Below are positions 53,293 through 64,000 of a stretch of DNA of 64,000 nt, one piece after another; within the stretch, counting starts at the first letter, position 1; every line of letters begins with the position of its first letter. The stretch lies in assembly GCF_004379255.2 (NCBI RefSeq), contig NC_056038.1, positions 23,176,061 to 23,240,060 on the forward strand, written 5' to 3'. The DNA is from Salvia splendens (taxonomy: Eukaryota; Streptophyta; Magnoliopsida; Lamiales; Lamiaceae). Under the pieces are notes generated by a model that did no database searches, was not told the DNA's origin, and saw only the letters and a program-made list of their open reading frames with translations. Made by a program: the position numbers and the translations under genes.

Positions 53293-56200
53293 CATCAAAT
53301 ATGATTTCCAACACAACTTGAAGTAGTCAAAAAGGACGAGTAACGAAGAAGTTATGGGCATCTAAAGATTTCAAAATATACGGGACAGGGGGCTGCCTAG
53401 GGCATTTTTGTGCAAACTCGACGCAAAGATAATCAGATAATGACCATACTCCATTGTTTTCCATCAATTATGATTTCCAACGCAACTTGAAGTAGTAAAA
53501 AAGGACGAGTAACGAAGAAGTTATAGGCATTTGAAGATTTCAAAGTATATGGAAGGGGCTGCCTCGAGCGTTTTCGTGTAAATTCGACGAACAGATAATC
53601 AGATAATGTCCCTTTCCCACTGTTTCCCATCAAATATGAATTCCAACGCAACTTGAAGTAGTCAAAAAGGACGAGTAACGAAAAAGTTATGGGCATCTAA
53701 AGATTTCAAAGTATACGGAGGGCGTTTTCGTGCAAACTCGACAAGGAGATAATCCGATAATGACCATACCATACTGTTTCCCATCAAATATGATTTCACA
53801 CGCAACTTGAACTAGTAAAAAAGACGAGTAACGAAGAAGTTATGGCATCTGAAGATTTTAAAGTATACGGAAGGGGCTGCCTAGGGCGTTTTCGTGAAAA
53901 TTCGACGCAAAGATACTTAGATAATGACCATACAATAGTGTTTCCCATCAAATATGATTTCCAACGCAAGTTGAAGTAGTAAAAAAGGACGAGTAACGAA
54001 GAAGTTATGGGCATTTGAAGATATCAAAGTATAAGGAAGGGGCTGCCTAGGGCGTTTTCGTGCAAATTCGACGCAAAGATAATTAGATAATGACCATACC
54101 ATCCTGTTTCCTATCAAATATGATTTTCAACGCAACTTGAAGTAGTAAAAAAGGACGAGTAGCGAAGAAGTTATGGACATCTGATGATTTTAAAGTATAC
54201 GGAAGTTGCTGCCTAGGGCGTTTTTGTGCAAATTCGACGCAAAGATAATCAGATAATGATCATACTCCACTGTTTCCCATCAAATATGATTTCCAACGCA
54301 ACTTGAAATAGTAAAAAATGACGAGTAGCGAAGAAGTTATGGGAATCTGAAGATTTCAAAGTATACGGAAAGGGCTGCCTAGGTCGTTTTCGTGCAAATT
54401 CGACGCAAAGATAATCAGATAATGATTATACTCCATTGTTTCCCATCAAATATGATTTCCAACGCAACTTGAAGTAGTCAAAAAGGATGAGTAACGAAAA
54501 AGTTATGGGCATCTGAAGATTTCAAAGTATACGGAGGGCGTTTTTGTGCAAACTCGACGAAGAGATAATCAGATAATAAACATACCCTACTGTTTCCCAT
54601 CAAATATGATTTCCAACGCTAGTTGAAGTAGTCAAAAAGGACGAGTAACCAAGAAGTTATGGGCATCTGATGATTTCAAAGTATACGGAAGGAGCTGTCT
54701 ATGGCGTTTTCGTGCAAATTCGACGAAGGGATAATCAGATAATGACAATTACAAATTGTTTCCCATTAAATATGATTTTGAACGCTAATTGAAGTATTCA
54801 ACAAGGTCGAGTAACGAAGAATTTATTGGCCTCTGAAGATTTCAAAATATACGGAAGGGGCTGCGTAGGGCGTTTTCGTGCAAATTCAACGAAAAGATAA
54901 TCAGATAATGACCATACCATACTGTTTCCTATCAAATATGATTTCCGACGCAATTTGAAGTAGTCAAAAAGGACGAGTAACGAAGAAGCATCTGAAGATT
55001 TCAAAGTATACGGAATAGGCTGCCTAGGGCGTTTTCTTGCAAATTCGACACAAAGATAATCAAATAATGACCATACCCCAATGTTTCCCATCAAATATGA
55101 TTTCTAACGCTACTTGAAGTAGTAAAAAAGGACGAGTAACGAATAAGTTATAGGCATCTAAAGATTTCAAAATATACGGAAGGGGCTGTCTAGGCCGTTT
55201 TCGTACAAATTCAACAAAGTGATAATCAGATAATGATCATACTCCATTGTTTCCCATCAAATATGAATTCCAACCTTACTTGAAGTAGTAAAAGAGGATG
55301 AGTAACGAAGAAGTTATGGGCATTTGAAGATTTCAAAGTATACGGAAGGGGCTGTCTCGGGCATTTTCGTGCAAATTCGACACAAAGATAATCCGATAAT
55401 AACCATACTCCACTATTTCCAATCAAATATGATTTCCAACGCAACTTGAAGTAGTCAAAAAGGACGAGTAACGAAAAAGTTATGAGCATCTGAAGATTTC
55501 AAAGTATTCGGAGGGCGTTTTCGTGCAAACTCAACGAAGAGAAAATCAGATAATGACCATACCCTACTGTTTCCCATCAAATATGATTTCCAACGCAACT
55601 TGAAGTGGTTAAAAAGGACGAGTAACGAAGAAGTTATGGGCATCTGAAGATTTCAAAATATACGGAAGGGGGTTGCGTATGGCATTTTCATACAAATTCG
55701 ACGAAAAGATAATCAGATAATGACCCTACCCCACTATTTCCCATCAAATATGATTTCCAACGCTAGTTGAAATAGTCAAAAAGGACAAGTAATGAAGAAG
55801 TTATGAGCATCTGATGATTTCAAAGTATACGGAAGGGGCTGTGTAAGTCGTTTTCGTGCAAATTCGACAAAAAGATAATCAGATAATGACCATTACAAAT
55901 TGTTTCCCATCAAATATGATTTCGAATGCTAATTGAAGTATTCAACAAGGACGAGTAACGAAGAAGTTATGGACATCTGAAGATTTCAAAATATACAAAA
56001 GGGGCTGCGTGGGGCGTTTTCGTGCAAATTCGACGAAAAGAAAATCAGATAATGACCATACCATACTGTTTCCTATCAAATATGATTTCCAACGCAATTT
56101 GAAGTAGTCAGAAAGGACGAGTAACGAAGAAGTTATGGGCATGTGAAGATTTCAAAGTATACGGAAGTGGCTGCCTAGGGCTTTTTCGTGCAAATTCGAC

Positions 56201-57590
56201 GCAAAGATAATCAGATAATGACCATACCCCAATGTTTCCCATCAAATATGAATTCCAACGCTACTTGAAGTAGTCAAAAAGGACGAGTAACGAAGAAGTT
56301 ATGGGCATATGAAGATTTCAAAATATACGGAAGGGGCTGCCTATGGCGTTTTCGTACAAATTCAACGAAGTGATAATCAGATAATGACCATACTCCATTG
56401 TTTCCCATCAAATATGAATTCCAACGCTACTTGAAGTAGTCAAAAAGGACGAGTAACTTAGAAGTTATGGGTATCTGAAGTTTCAAAGTATACGGAAAGG
56501 GCTGTGTAGGGCGTTTTCGTGCAAATTCGACGAAGAGATAATCAGACAATGACCATACCCCACCGTTTCCCATCAAATATGATTTCCAACGCAATTGAAG
56601 TAGTAAAAAAGGACGAGTAACGAAGAAGTTATGGGCATCTGATGATTTCAATGTATACGGAAGGGATAGCTGCCTAGGGCGTTTTCGTGGAAATTCGACG
56701 AAGAGATAATAAGATAATGACCATACCCCAATGTTTCCCATCAAATATGAATTCCAATGCTACTTGAAGTAGTCAAAAAGGACAAGTAACGAAGAAGTTA
56801 AGGGCATCTGAAGATTTCAAAATATACGGAAGGGGCTGCCTAGGGCGTTTTTGTACAAATTCAACGAAGTGATAATCAGATAATGACCATACTCCATTGT
56901 TTCCCATCAAATATGAATTCCAAAGCTACTTGAAGTAGTCAAAACGGACGATTAACTTAGAAGTTATGGGTATCTGAAGTTTCAAAGTATACGGAAAGGG
57001 CTGCCTAGGGCGTTTTCGTGCAAATTCGACGAAGAGATAATCAGATAATGACCATACCCCACCGTTTCCCATCAAATATGATTTCCAACGCAATTGAAGA
57101 AGTCAAAAAGGACGAGTAACGAAGAAGATATGGGCATCTGATGATTTCAAAGTATACGGAAGGGGGGCTGCCTATGGCGTTTTCGTGCAAATTCGACGAA
57201 GAGATAATCAGATAATGACCATACCAAATTGTTTCCCATCAAATCTGATTTGGAACGTTACATGAAGTAGTCAACAAGGACGAGTAACGAAGAAGTTATG
57301 GGCATCTGAATATTTCAAAGTATACGGAAGGGGCTGCCTAGGGCGTTTTCGTGCAAATTCGACGAATAGATAATCAGGAAATGACCATACCATACTGTTT
57401 CCTATCAAATATTATTTCCAATGCTTCATGAAGTAGTAAAAAAGGACGAGTAAAGTTATGGGCATCTGAAGATTTCACAGTATACGGAAGGGGTTGCCTA
57501 GGGCGTTTTCGTGCAAATTCGATGAATAGATAATCAGATAATGACCATACCCCACTGTTTCCCATCAAATATGATTTCCAACGCATTCTT
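53293..57590. repeat. Satellite 1, right block (~165-bp monomers)
   Basis: About 26 monomers of the same family as 34,605-37,391. It begins with a copy of the split monomer (53,293-53,412). Diagnostic variant monomers (GACAATTACAAA or CATTACAAA followed by GCTAATTGAAGTATTCAAC) occur near 54,750 and 55,894, 1,144 bp apart, matching the 1,136-bp spacing in the left block. No gene is supported. Confidence 0.92.
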
Positions 57591-57609
57591 CAATAATTTG
57601 CTATCTTTG

Positions 57610-57768
57610 TCAATCTTCATTATTATCCCAATAACAAAAAGATCTATTTCTGCGACGTCTGATTTTATAGAAAACTCTGATTCTTCTTCTTTGCTCTTTG
57701 ATCTCTGCTTCTAATATTTTTATCTCTAAACCATAATCATAATAATATAAGGCGTTCCTTCTCGGCAT
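57610..57768 (-). CDS. V3 ORF4-like small ORF, 52 aa
   Basis: ATG 57,766-57,768 to TGA 57,610-57,612. It begins MPRRNALYYYDYG, continues with an acidic helix and an Arg-rich core (RRRIR, IRRRRNRS), then YWDNNED. Order and composition (helix followed by Arg and Tyr/Asp-rich residues) match V2 ORF4, but it is 20 residues shorter. It starts 41 bases after the ORF3 stop. Short enough to be missed by usual length cut-offs; function unknown. Confidence 0.5.
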   Translation of the reverse strand: MPRRNALYYYDYGLEIKILEAEIKEQRRRIRVFYKIRRRRNRSFCYWDNNED

Positions 57769-57809
57769 CCTAAGCAGCGAGTAGAATATGAACCCTTCTG
57801 ATTTCTTCC

Positions 57810-58001
57810 TTACAATCGTTTAATAATTTTAATCCTTCTTTGAACCTCTACAATCTCCGAATAGAAAGACAAGTGATCTAGTCCTTCTGGACTATGCAAT
57901 GCAATTTTGATTGAATCTAAGAGTTTCTCAACTCTCATTTTTTGATAATCAATCTGCTCTTCGCGGTATTTTAGCAACCAAGTAAATCTCTTCTTGGCCA
58001 T
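57810..58001 (-). CDS. V3 ORF3-like small ORF, 63 aa
   Basis: ATG 57,999-58,001, 20 bases after the ORF2 stop, where V1/V2 have a one-base overlap. It encodes a mainly helical protein (RFTWLLKYREEQIDYQKMRVEKLLDSIKI at the front, basic VQRRIKIIKRL end). The C-terminal basic end and length are comparable to ORF3 of V1/V2, though sequence identity is low. Position supports homology; function unknown. Confidence 0.5.
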   Translation of the reverse strand: MAKKRFTWLLKYREEQIDYQKMRVEKLLDSIKIALHSPEGLDHLSFYSEIVEVQRRIKIIKRL

Positions 58002-58021
58002 CTTTAAAAATTGTATGGGTC

Positions 58022-59188
58022 CTAGAAGTCATAAGGATCTTGTCCTCTTATTGGATCAGAGGAAACTGATTCTTCTGACTTTGACTTGGTAGAATTGGAC
58101 CTTTGAGCAAGGAATTCGAAAAATATCTTCTTCATTTCTTCGGGCATAATCATGAATTTTGAATCTTCAGAGGCTTTAGAACTAGAATTGGTTTTTTCCT
58201 TTTTGACATCTACCTTTTGGTAAGTAACCTTTTGTCCTATAGACAAAAATTGTCTAACAGCATGTTCGGAACAAATATTTTCTTGAAATTTATTCTACCA
58301 TTTGATTTTGAAAATTCTAACTAAAGAAAAGGGAGTTGGGTCGGGATAGATTTTCTTAAATTGAAAATCCCAGGCAAAAATCCAAGGTACTTTGAATTCT
58401 GCATGGAACATCAAAGGTTTTTTGTATAAAGAAAGGTTTGAATTTTCCAAAAAGACTTCAAAACCTTTTTGAACAGATGGTGGCGTGATTTGGATATTAG
58501 ATCCAAATTTTCTCCACCAGTAAAAGAACCATATAGGAAAATGTTTGTCTATGTTTGAGTGAAGGGTAAAAAACCATGAATGGTTAAATGGTCTGGTAAA
58601 AAAGGCCCGAAACCAAGCATTTTTGTAATCAATATAATTGAATCCTTTTGTCGGGTGACGAACTGAAATATCTTTGAATTCTTTAAATCCTCCAAAAGTA
58701 GTAATAGTATGGATCATTCTAATCACACATTTTCAAAAACTAATTTCATTTGAACTTGAAGGGTTATGAGTTATTTCTATAGAATGTGAGTCTACAAGAA
58801 TTAACTCATAATATCTTTGATCTTTTAAGAAATTATCCGATTCCCACAGCTGGGCTGGGTTTTGAAATCTGGCTCGGATAAAATCTTTTTGAATAAGGCC
58901 TGTGGGATAATCGGTATGAGGAGTCATTCCGATATCTTCGAACCAATCTTTTGTGAGATATCTTTGGAATTGTTCTGGAGGGTTTGGAATTTTGATATTT
59001 GTAGGTTTTGGTGGGTTTGAAGCAAGCACAATTTTGAACGGGATTTCAGGTCTAATTTGTAGCGGAGAAAACCTATTTGGGACAAGCTGTTTTTGAGGGG
59101 TAGTTAGGTAAGGAGTTAAGGCTACTGCTTTTGAATCATGAATTTCATAGTCTTTTGCACTTTGAATCTTCTTTTTCCCTGGATCCAT
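58022..59188 (-). pseudogene. V3 ORF2, broken
   Basis: ATG 59,186-59,188 (MDPGKKK) overlaps the end of ORF1, as in V1. Motifs shared with V1 ORF2: QLWESD, FGGFKEF, YIDYKNAWFRAF, WFFYWWRKFGS, KVPWIFAWDF, and the SSDPIRGQDPYDF end. The frame changes at about 58,730 and a TAG lies near 58,292. The codon that is TGA in V1 and V2 is CGA (Arg) here, showing the ancestral state. Confidence 0.75.
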
Positions 59189-60618
59189 CGCTGGTTCCTT
59201 GTAAAAATTCTCTTGTTAGAAAGTCTGGTAAAAAATTATTTTCTCCTTTGATGTATTCTATTTCGAAGTCAAAAACGGAAAGTATAGTTTGCCATGTTGC
59301 AAAAATTTGTTTTGAAACAATATTTTGAACATCTTTAACAAGAACTTTTGCTGATTTGAAATCAATCCTAAGTAGAAACTTCTTATTATAAAGGTCATCT
59401 TGAAATTTGGAGATGCACAGAACTATTGGCATAATTTCTTTTTTAATTGTAGAATAATTAATCTGTGTAATTCCATATTCCTGAGTGGTATCTTACTAAT
59501 TGTTCTTTTGCGTTAATTCTTTGTTTTAAAATTCCTCCATAACCTAGATTTGAGGCATCTATTTCTATGATCATAAAGGCTTTTGGATTAGGGATGCCTA
59601 AGCACTGAAGAGTTTTTACTTATTGTTTTATGGTTTTGATAATATTAGTGTGTTCTTCTGTCCAATTAGGGAGGTCTTTCCTAGGCCTTTGATAAAGAAG
59701 TTTACAAGTCTCCCTAAGATTAGGAAAGAAGTCTGAAATGTAATTCAGGCATCCTATGAATCTCTGTAATTGATTTTTATCTTTGATTTCATCGGGGAAT
59801 TTGTCTGTAAAAGAAATCGACCTACTGATAGGTTTGAAAGTTCATTTGCTAATCTCATGTCCTAAAAATCTGATATTGGTTTGAAATAGTTTTAATTTGG
59901 GGGTGGATATAGCTAATCCATTTTTTTCTATGGTTTTTAAGAGAGTGTCTAAATGTTTGATATGTTGATCAATATCTTGGGAGAAGATTAAAATATCGTC
60001 GATATAGACAATACTAAAATGACTAAGAGGATTCATGATATCATTCATGATTTTTTGAAATTCTGAAGGGGCATTTTTTAGCCCAAAAGGCATGACATTC
60101 CATTCATAATGTCCGAAAGGAACTGTGAAGGCTGTTTTATATCTATCCTTTTCAAAGATTTGGATTTGCCAAAATCCAGACTTGAGGTCGAATTTGGAAA
60201 AAATCTTAGCATTAAAGAGTCTTCCTATTAAATCTCTTTTGTTGGGGATAGGATACCTAATCCATTGTAGAACTTTATTAAGAGGTTTGTAATTTATGAC
60301 TAGCCTAGGTGTTCCTCTTTCAAGTTCGGCTTGTTTAACTACATAGAAAGCATAACTCCAAGGAGATTTTGAAGGCCTTATAAGTTTCTTATCTAATAAT
60401 TCTTTAATTTCCTTTTTATAAATTTCTAAGAGTTCTTGGTTCATTTGGATATGTCTTGATATTTTCTTCATTGAAACCCTTTTCATAAGGTAATTCAATG
60501 ACATGGTGCTTTCTATCCCAGAAGACATTAGGTATTTCATTACAAACTCTTTTGACAAAGTTATTTTCAATTTCCTTAATCTTTGAGATGATCTTAGGAG
60601 TTCTAAGTTGGTCTTCAA
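59145..60618 (-). pseudogene. V3 ORF1: RT and RNase H
   Basis: RT with LVINYKPLN, KIFSKFDLKSGFWQI, MPFGLKNAP and YIDDILIFS at about 59,990-60,020, then FLGHEIS. The connection and RNase H follow (ASNLGYGGIL-type motif near 59,540) with frame changes between 59,440 and 59,842, and the last part is open to the stop at 59,145-59,147. That stop lies behind the ORF2 start, giving a 44-base overlap. Frameshifts make it inactive. Confidence 0.82.
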
Positions 60619-62030
60619 TTCGTTGAAAAGGTAATTCTTCTTTTAGAAAATCAATTTGTTTTTGTTTTTGGGTAATATTATTAATTTGTCTGAATATCTG
60701 AAGATTAAGAATTTCTTGCTTCTTAATGGGAGAGATGAATTTAAAATTTATTTCTCTTCCCTAAACTTTGGTGGTAATGCCATTATCACTAACATAGAAA
60801 TGATAAATCTGAGTTAGAAAAGGTGTTCCAAGAATCATATTATATGTGATATCTTCAACAATAGTAAAGATATTCTTGAAACAATAACCATTGTTACAAA
60901 TATGAGCTTTGGAGAGTTTGTATTATTAGCAGTATAAAGTTTTTCTTTGGATTTGTCACAATATTAAGTAGGAACGATTCCTGCTCTAATAATATTATGG
61001 TCTGCTCTTGAATCAACCAAGGCCATAATACTGGTTTTGAAGTCATTAACAGCAAGAGTGATATTAACATGCCATTTTTTATATTCAATTTCTCGGATAA
61101 CTTTTATAGAATTATTTTCTGGATTAAGATTCTTCCGGTTATCAATTTCTTTATTATTTTCAATTATAGACAGTCTTGTCTCTATTTCAAAGTCCTTTTC
61201 TCTTAATTCATAAAATTCTTTATTAATTTGTTTTTTAAGGCTATTAATTTCACTTTGGAGGGTCTTTTGTTGTTATTTGTTTAGATATGCTTTGATAGGG
61301 ATATTTATCCCAAAGTTTATTTAGACTATTGTTCATTGATGTTTATCTTCTTAGAAGTAGAAGGTTCTTCAAGAATTAAATCTTTTAACTTATTAAGGTA
61401 ATCATCCCTTATATCGGTATCTGGGATTTCTTGGATAAGATCAAAGATGACTTCTTTCTTTTCTTTAGAAATGACTTGGATACAGTTTTTGCAAATATCT
61501 TTTCCATGTTCAATACTACTATGATAATCACTTTCGTCAGAGGTATTTTGCATCTCTTCCATTTCTTGATCAGACTCACTTTCTGAGTTAAAAAAGTTAT
61601 TCTTTTCTCTTAAAAGATTATTGATTTATTTACTTATTAATCTAATGTTCTTCTTTTTCTTCCAACATTGATCTTCAGTGTGTCCTAATTTTTTAGGATA
61701 CCAACATTTTATATCATTTTTTCCCTTATCATTGGTTGGTTAATGAGTTCTTTTAGGTTTTGTTCTTCTAAATCTATTTTTGTAAGGTTTATATTCAGAC
61801 CTTTGTGATTATTTAAACTTTCTAGTTTTCCTTTTAATCCTAGAAGAAGGGGCTTCAATCTTTTCAATCCCAAACATTTCGCAGAAGCATCCTAATTCGC
61901 TCTTCTCTTTCTGTTTATCTTTTCTGTATTTGTTTTGTATTTTTATTTCCATGCATAAGGCTAAGTCTTCTTTCTTGATAAAAGCAAATAATTGCCCGAA
62001 CGTAATATTTTCAAAAGGAATATTCTCAGA
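60619..62030 (-). pseudogene. V3 ORF1: CCHC knuckle, linker and aspartic protease, degenerate
   Basis: The protease site near 61,000-61,025 reads ALVDSRADHN: the catalytic DSG triad of V1/V2 has become DSR. The knuckle near 61,665-61,715 reads CWYPKKLGHTEDQCW: the second zinc Cys is replaced by Pro. A linker with EEPSTSKKI and SDESDYHSS-type acidic segments is open at 61,326-61,562. Numerous frame changes occur (about 60,760, 60,920, 60,965, 61,280, 61,630, 61,740, 61,815). Confidence 0.78.
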
Positions 62031-62560
62031 ATCTATATCATCTTTGATTTTTGTATCATTCTTTCACTAAAAAGTTTGGGTAATCCTGCAATGAACATTT
62101 CTTTCCAGAAAACTTGATTACAATCATTCCTTTTGAGAACCTGTGTTATGAAGACATCCTTATACCAGCTATAACCAGATAAGGAGGGGCATCTAAGATT
62201 GATCAGGACGATAGAAGAACTGTTATATTCCTCTCTCGAGTTTCCTATAAAATATATTGAAGTAGTAACTACAAAGAAGTCACTAGCATCGCTTGTTTCT
62301 TTTATTTCTCCGTCTTGGTCTTCAATACTCACAACATGGTTTAAAATTTGTTCTTTGCGATTCCCATTTCTTGTAGAGTATTAAGGATTTCATACTCAGA
62401 TTTTCCATCTATGTTCCATTCTGTTATTGAATTTCCATCGTAACTAGATTTATGAAATTGTCCTCTTTCTTCATAAAGCATATATGCAGGTAAAGGTCTA
62501 TTGTAATAATTTTTGTTACTATTAAACTTTTTTCCTTTAAATATTCTGTTTATCTTAAAG
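62031..62560 (-). pseudogene. V3 ORF1: coat region, with internal deletion
   Basis: Open at 62,033-62,332 (SIEDQDGEIKE...RCPSLSGYSWYKDVF...GLPKLFSERMIQK), matching V1/V2. Between the QEMGI motif (about 62,365) and this block about 110-120 bases that encode the GISEKEA...FTGQLKNWW helices in V1 are missing. Upstream the RPLP...LYEERGQF junction region (about 62,460-62,520) is in frame, unlike in V1. Confidence 0.7.
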
Positions 62561-64000
62561 GGGGAGTTATCAAACTTTCTGAAAACTTCTTCTAATTTTT
62601 CAGCATAATCATTCTCTATATCAGAGGAAGAACAACTTGTTTGTTCAGAACTTGATTCATGACTTTCTCTGATAACATTAGTATTAGAGGTACTTGGCTC
62701 ACCAAGTTTTTCAGAAATTTTTGTTAATAATTTTTCAATTTTTGGGTTAAAAGTTACATTCTTATTTTAAAAAATATTATTACTTCTGAAAAAAGGTCTA
62801 GTAGTATCATTCAGGATACTCTGTTTGACGGGTGAAGGACTCTTGGTGGAAATAGTATCTAATTGGTTAGCAATAGTGTTAAGAATTTGATTTGAATAAT
62901 TATTCTGCTGGATGATCCTCTGTAATTCTCCATTTTCAGCAGGATCTTTTTCATTAGGCTTTTTAGTTTGTTTAAAAGGGTGTGCAATAATTTCTCCTTT
63001 ATAAGTTTGAATTTTTAAAGATTGAAGAGGAGGATGAACTGCCGAAATGACAGTACCACTATTTGACAAACACCATTTTTTTATAAGACTTGAATTAACT
63101 TCAATGGTAGGTTTTTTAAAACAATCATACCATCCATCTGAAGAGAGATATATGGCTATAAAATCATAAAAAAGAAAGTTTGATTTTATTCTCTTCATTT
63201 CATTCATCCATTCATTCTTTATTTTGCTTCTAATCTTATTATCTAATTTGTTAAACCATCTTTCTTTTTCTTTGTAAAAAGAAGAACTTAATTCTTTATT
63301 CAAATACTCCATAACTGGTGTAAATTCTTCATTAAAAGTTATGACCATAGTACTTCTAGTGGGTGAGTAAGGGCCACCTATATTTTCTTCAAACGTGGAG
63401 TTTGGATGTGGTATGGGTGTTTTGAATGTCCAGTTTCTCTCTGAGGGACTAGGAATATCCGAACAGGATGCACTACTATCATCATATCTAAAACTTCTAT
63501 TGTTTCGGTATTTTGAGAAAGAATTTGTCCTATCAAAATTGACTGTTACAGTACCATCAGGTTCTTCAATTATTTGAGATGGTTCTCTCCTTTCAATGTC
63601 CCTGGGGATTTGAGGTTCTTTTATGATAAAATGACTCGGGATTGTCATTCGATTCCATTTAAGACGTTTAGGAGTGTATGTCGTGGATTGTTCAGCATCT
63701 ACTTGTAAGAGAATAGTTTCTCCTTTCACAAAAGGGTTCTTACTAAATTTAGGGTTCAAGTTTGAAGACATAAGCCTAAGGTAGACTCTGAACATGACAG
63801 CAAAATTTTTGCAATTATGAAACTCATCTCCCTGTATCTGAATGTCAAGAACAAGGGATTCTAAAATCATAGGGTCTGTCAGATCAACAGAAAAGTTTGG
63901 GGAGCAATTGAAGTATATTGGGCCATTACAAATATTAGTTTGAACCATAGCTAAGATAGATGTTTGATATTTCTTCAATCTTTTGTCTCTCAAAGCTAGG
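62561..64000 (-). pseudogene. V3 ORF1: movement protein and following region, partial
   Basis: An open frame of 408 codons (62,767-63,993) covers the second half of the 30K-type movement domain (FSVDLTDP, FRVYLRLMSSNLN) and the following WFNKLD...WYDCFKKP region. A TAA-like break lies at about 62,767, and the remainder to 62,561 is in another frame. The N-terminus lies beyond the window edge. Sequence identity with V1 is high in the movement domain and lower in the Ser-rich linker. Confidence 0.8.

Larger units (their letters stand above)
57591..64000 (-). mobile_element. Endogenous pararetrovirus copy V3, diverged lineage
   Basis: Minus-strand copy with the same gene order as V1/V2 (ORF4, ORF3, ORF2, ORF1), starting directly at the satellite border inside ORF4 flanking sequence and leaving the window in the movement protein. 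Protein similarity to V1/V2 is clear but there are many substitutions, so it is a different viral lineage or a much older integration. It has no promoter region or primer site inside the window, and several indels and stops. Confidence 0.85.

Overview
The window looks like repeat-rich, heterochromatic DNA from a flowering plant, most likely a eudicot. The evidence is L1-type LINEs with plant-style DUF4283/zinc-knuckle ORF1s and a C-terminal RNase H, a Ty3 LTR element, a hAT miniature element with 8-bp target duplications, a ~165-bp satellite, and endogenous caulimovirid (plant pararetrovirus) sequence of florendovirus-like layout. I see no convincing host gene, tRNA or rRNA. Species cannot be named from the sequence.

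Left part (1-34,600), a nest of retroelements. A LINE fragment (L-A, minus, 1-2,754) abuts a Ty3 element on the plus strand: pol tail, LTR 2,953-3,517, PBS, gag-protease 3,889-5,366. The Ty3 element was split by LINE L-B (minus, 5,367-23,666, 15-bp target duplication) and resumes with protease-RT at 23,667-24,986. L-B was itself hit by a younger LINE L-C (6,982-14,395; ORF1 945 aa and ORF2 about 1,374 aa both open) and by a 3,480-bp solo LTR (16,560-20,039, TG...CA ends, ACTAA duplication). LINE L-D (24,987-32,953) cuts the Ty3 RT/RNase H region and has a hybrid ORF1 with two DUF4283-like modules. Its 5' end abuts an internal LINE fragment (L-E, 32,954-34,130), then MITE-like ends and a short LINE 3' tail (L-F).

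Right part (34,600-64,000), satellite and viral DNA. A ~165-bp satellite (34,605-37,391 and 53,293-57,590) with a ~1.14-kb higher-order period is interrupted by a cassette. The cassette holds a second satellite (~99-bp units, 37,392-38,291) and two pararetrovirus copies arranged tail to tail: V1 (plus, 38,292-46,650) and V2 (minus, 46,651-53,127). They form an inverted repeat of more than 6 kb per arm around 46,663/46,664, with a 26-bp spacer that ends exactly where the tRNA-Met primer site would begin. A piece of viral leader is inverted at the outer end of V2. A third, more diverged copy, V3 (minus, 57,591-64,000 and beyond), follows the second satellite block.

Viral gene order is: primer site, leader with a 64-codon small ORF, ORF1 (movement protein, coat region with CCHC knuckle, aspartic protease, RT, RNase H), ORF2 (~393 codons, unknown), ORF3 (81 aa, unknown), ORF4 (72 aa, unknown), then a TATA box and the pregenomic leader. 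Removing the hAT insertion gives a circular unit of about 7.77 kb. All copies carry breaks. The points most worth follow-up are the PBS-precise palindromic dimer with convergent promoters, the two small ORFs kept in both viral lineages, and a nonsense codon in ORF2 shared by V1 and V2.
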